A DNA stretch of 15,113 nucleotides from an uncultured Peptococcaceae bacterium. GTDB taxonomy: Bacteria; Bacillota; Peptococcia; Peptococcales; Peptococcaceae. Location: positions 1 through 15,113 of the forward strand of contig CABQBF010000054.1 of the NCBI GenBank assembly GCA_902462325.1, in the 5' to 3' direction. Made by a program: the position numbers and the translations under genes. The notes under the pieces were generated by a model. The model searched no databases. It was not told the DNA's origin and worked only from the letters and a program-made list of their open reading frames with translations. Within the stretch, counting starts at the first letter, position 1. The number at the start of each line of letters is the position of its first letter. Positions 13,781 through 15,113 of the stretch are shown piece by piece.

Positions 13781-14482
13781 CTATACAACATCTAAAGGCG
13801 TTACCAGTCTTCCTTGTTCCCCCACCAAATACAAGCCCAGCCGGTGAATTCGCACAATACTCTGTATGGCTGGCATACCGGTAGACATTAAACCATAGGC
13901 CACCTCTTCGGGCCGAATGTTGCCTTCATTGCCGCTTTGCACTAGAATTTCCAGCGTTGCATGGCAGTCTTGGGCATTAAGCGCCATTTCATACACACCA
14001 GGCCGGATATTGACCGGTTTTTTATCTTTACTATTCTTTTTATAGCGATAGACGATAATTTCCTCCCGCTGCCAAAACTGCGCTATGGCTTCATCCAACT
14101 GCGCCTGTGACACCGGCTCTATAAAATCCAGCCATAGTTGATAACGGCCCCGTTCAATAATAGACATCAGTGACGGCACTTTGCCTTGCACCACCTTCAT
14201 AGCTGTCACTGCAAAAGCTGGCGGCATGGCTCTATCTAAAGCTGCCTGTACCTCGGCCAACGGTAACTCCTGCGTCAGCTCCATGTCCATATATTCGCCG
14301 TCGCTGGTAGTGCCTACCGCACAGGCCGAAGCAAAATTGATTTTGGGATGGGGATTAAAGCCCTGACTAAAGGCCAACGGCAGTTGCGAGCGACGAATAA
14401 CCCGTTCCCAGGTATGCATCAAATCTAAATGGGATAGAAAGCGACCTTCTTTAGTCTTACGGAACTGCATTCGTATTAACAT
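13781..14482 (-). CDS. TIGR03936 family radical SAM-linked protein (DUF2344)
   Basis: The 233-residue protein carries the family's N-terminal signature, KEGRFLSHLDLMHTWERVIR followed by QLPLAFSQGFNPHPKI. Members are almost always encoded next to or fused with a TIGR03960 radical SAM protein, as here. The molecular role is unknown; an RNA or tRNA modification link has been suggested by context only. ATG 14482 has AAAGGAGG eight bases upstream and lies inside the end of the upstream gene (26-base overlap), indicating coupled translation and a joint function. RNase G follows. Confidence 0.92.
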   Translation of the reverse strand: MLIRMQFRKTKEGRFLSHLDLMHTWERVIRRSQLPLAFSQGFNPHPKINFASACAVGTTSDGEYMDMELTQELPLAEVQAALDRAMPPAFAVTAMKVVQGKVPSLMSIIERGRYQLWLDFIEPVSQAQLDEAIAQFWQREEIIVYRYKKNSKDKKPVNIRPGVYEMALNAQDCHATLEILVQSGNEGNIRPEEVAYGLMSTGMPAIQSIVRIHRLGLYLVGEQGRLVTPLDVV

Positions 14483-15113
14483 GGAGCCACCCTCCTTTCA
14501 AATCCAACTTCACATCTAAATCCTGACAGGCACCGCAAACATGGCACTGGCCAATCCGACAGTCCGGCGTTACCTCTGCCCGCATAGCTTTCTGATGTTC
14601 GCGAATTAAATATTCCTTGCGCACGCCGCAACTGATATGGTCCCATGGCAACACTTCATCATAGGGAATTTGGCGATAGGCATAAAATTCAGGGTCGATA
14701 CCACACTCGGCAAAAGCCTCCATCCACCAGTCCATATAAAAATATTCATTCCAACCATCAAATTTACAGCCTTTCTCCCAGGCACGATACAACACCTGTC
14801 CTAGGCGGCGGTCGCCTTTGGCAAAAATAGCTTCAATATAACTGAGCTGGCTGTCGTGATAGTTGTAAGTCACCCGCTTATGCTTAATTTTATCCCGCAG
14901 ATACCGCTGCCGGCGGCGCAGCTCCTCACCCTGAATTTGCGGTTCAAATTGAAAGGGCGTAAAGGGCTTGGGCACAAAGCCGGACACACTCACCGTCACC
15001 TGCGGCGCCGGACCTTTGCCGCCATTTTCCCGGCGAATTTCATCGCCGATTTGCAGCACTTTATAGGCCAAGGCGGCAATGCCGTCTAAATCTTCATCGG
15101 TTTCTGTCGGTAA
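14457..15113 (-). CDS. TIGR03960 family B12-binding radical SAM protein, C-terminal part only
   Basis: The frame is open to the right edge, so the cobalamin-binding and radical SAM core with its CxxxCxxC cluster lies outside the window. The 218 residues seen begin LPTETDEDLDGIAALAYKVL, the conserved segment after the radical SAM barrel. They also contain the family's VSVSGFVPKPFTPFQ, found in the post-barrel region of several MiaB-like enzymes, and end in a cysteine-rich tail, CRIGQCHVCGAC. The tail could bind zinc or an extra iron-sulfur cluster. The reaction is unknown. Its stop overlaps the TIGR03936 start. Family identity is firm although the catalytic part is not visible. Confidence 0.9.
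   Translation of the reverse strand, partial: LPTETDEDLDGIAALAYKVLQIGDEIRRENGGKGPAPQVTVSVSGFVPKPFTPFQFEPQIQGEELRRRQRYLRDKIKHKRVTYNYHDSQLSYIEAIFAKGDRRLGQVLYRAWEKGCKFDGWNEYFYMDWWMEAFAECGIDPEFYAYRQIPYDEVLPWDHISCGVRKEYLIREHQKAMRAEVTPDCRIGQCHVCGACQDLDVKLDLKGGWLHVNTNAVP

Overview
The window looks like a chromosomal segment from a low-to-medium GC Firmicute. A Negativicutes or Clostridia relative is my inference. The support is the gene order TIGR03960 radical SAM protein, TIGR03936 protein, RNase G; the Bacillus-type parS sites; strong AGGAGG ribosome binding sites; and sigma-A-like promoters. I see no phage, insertion sequence, tRNA, rRNA or CRISPR array. Most genes lie on the minus strand; only one two-gene operon is on the plus strand.

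Left part (1-3894, minus strand): an ABC export-type operon. It holds an ATPase (2937-3809), a fusion of a membrane permease with an M1-like metallopeptidase domain (737-2950), and a second permease (1-759) that runs off the left edge. The three genes overlap, and the second permease probably starts at TTG inside the end of the peptidase gene. Four tandem 11-bp direct repeats of the OmpR/PhoP type sit directly upstream of the -10 box of this operon.

The gene-free stretch 3810-4175 carries two perfect 16-bp parS palindromes with centres exactly 250 bp apart, plus a terminator hairpin. These are likely ParB (Spo0J) loading sites, so the region may be in the origin-proximal part of the chromosome.

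Middle (4176-9040): a MalY/PatB-type PLP C-S lyase, a LysR regulator, and, divergent from the regulator, an SLC13-like carboxylate or anion transporter with an amidohydrolase-fold enzyme that lacks several usual metal ligands. Two perfect palindromes lie in the divergent intergenic region. A bidirectional terminator closes the module.

9046-10340 (minus): two tandem paralogous exported proteins of no family I recognise. They are preceded by a strong promoter with an overlapping inverted repeat and a 10-codon leader ORF with a perfect ribosome binding site.

Right part (10369-15113, minus): a YjaB-like GNAT acetyltransferase in its own unit. Upstream of it is a tightly packed operon of the TIGR03960 protein (partial at the right edge), the TIGR03936 protein, RNase G with an extra C-terminal TRAM-like domain, a metallophosphoesterase coupled by an ATGA overlap, and RidA. 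The usual partners after RNase G in many Firmicutes (rplU, rpmA) are absent here.
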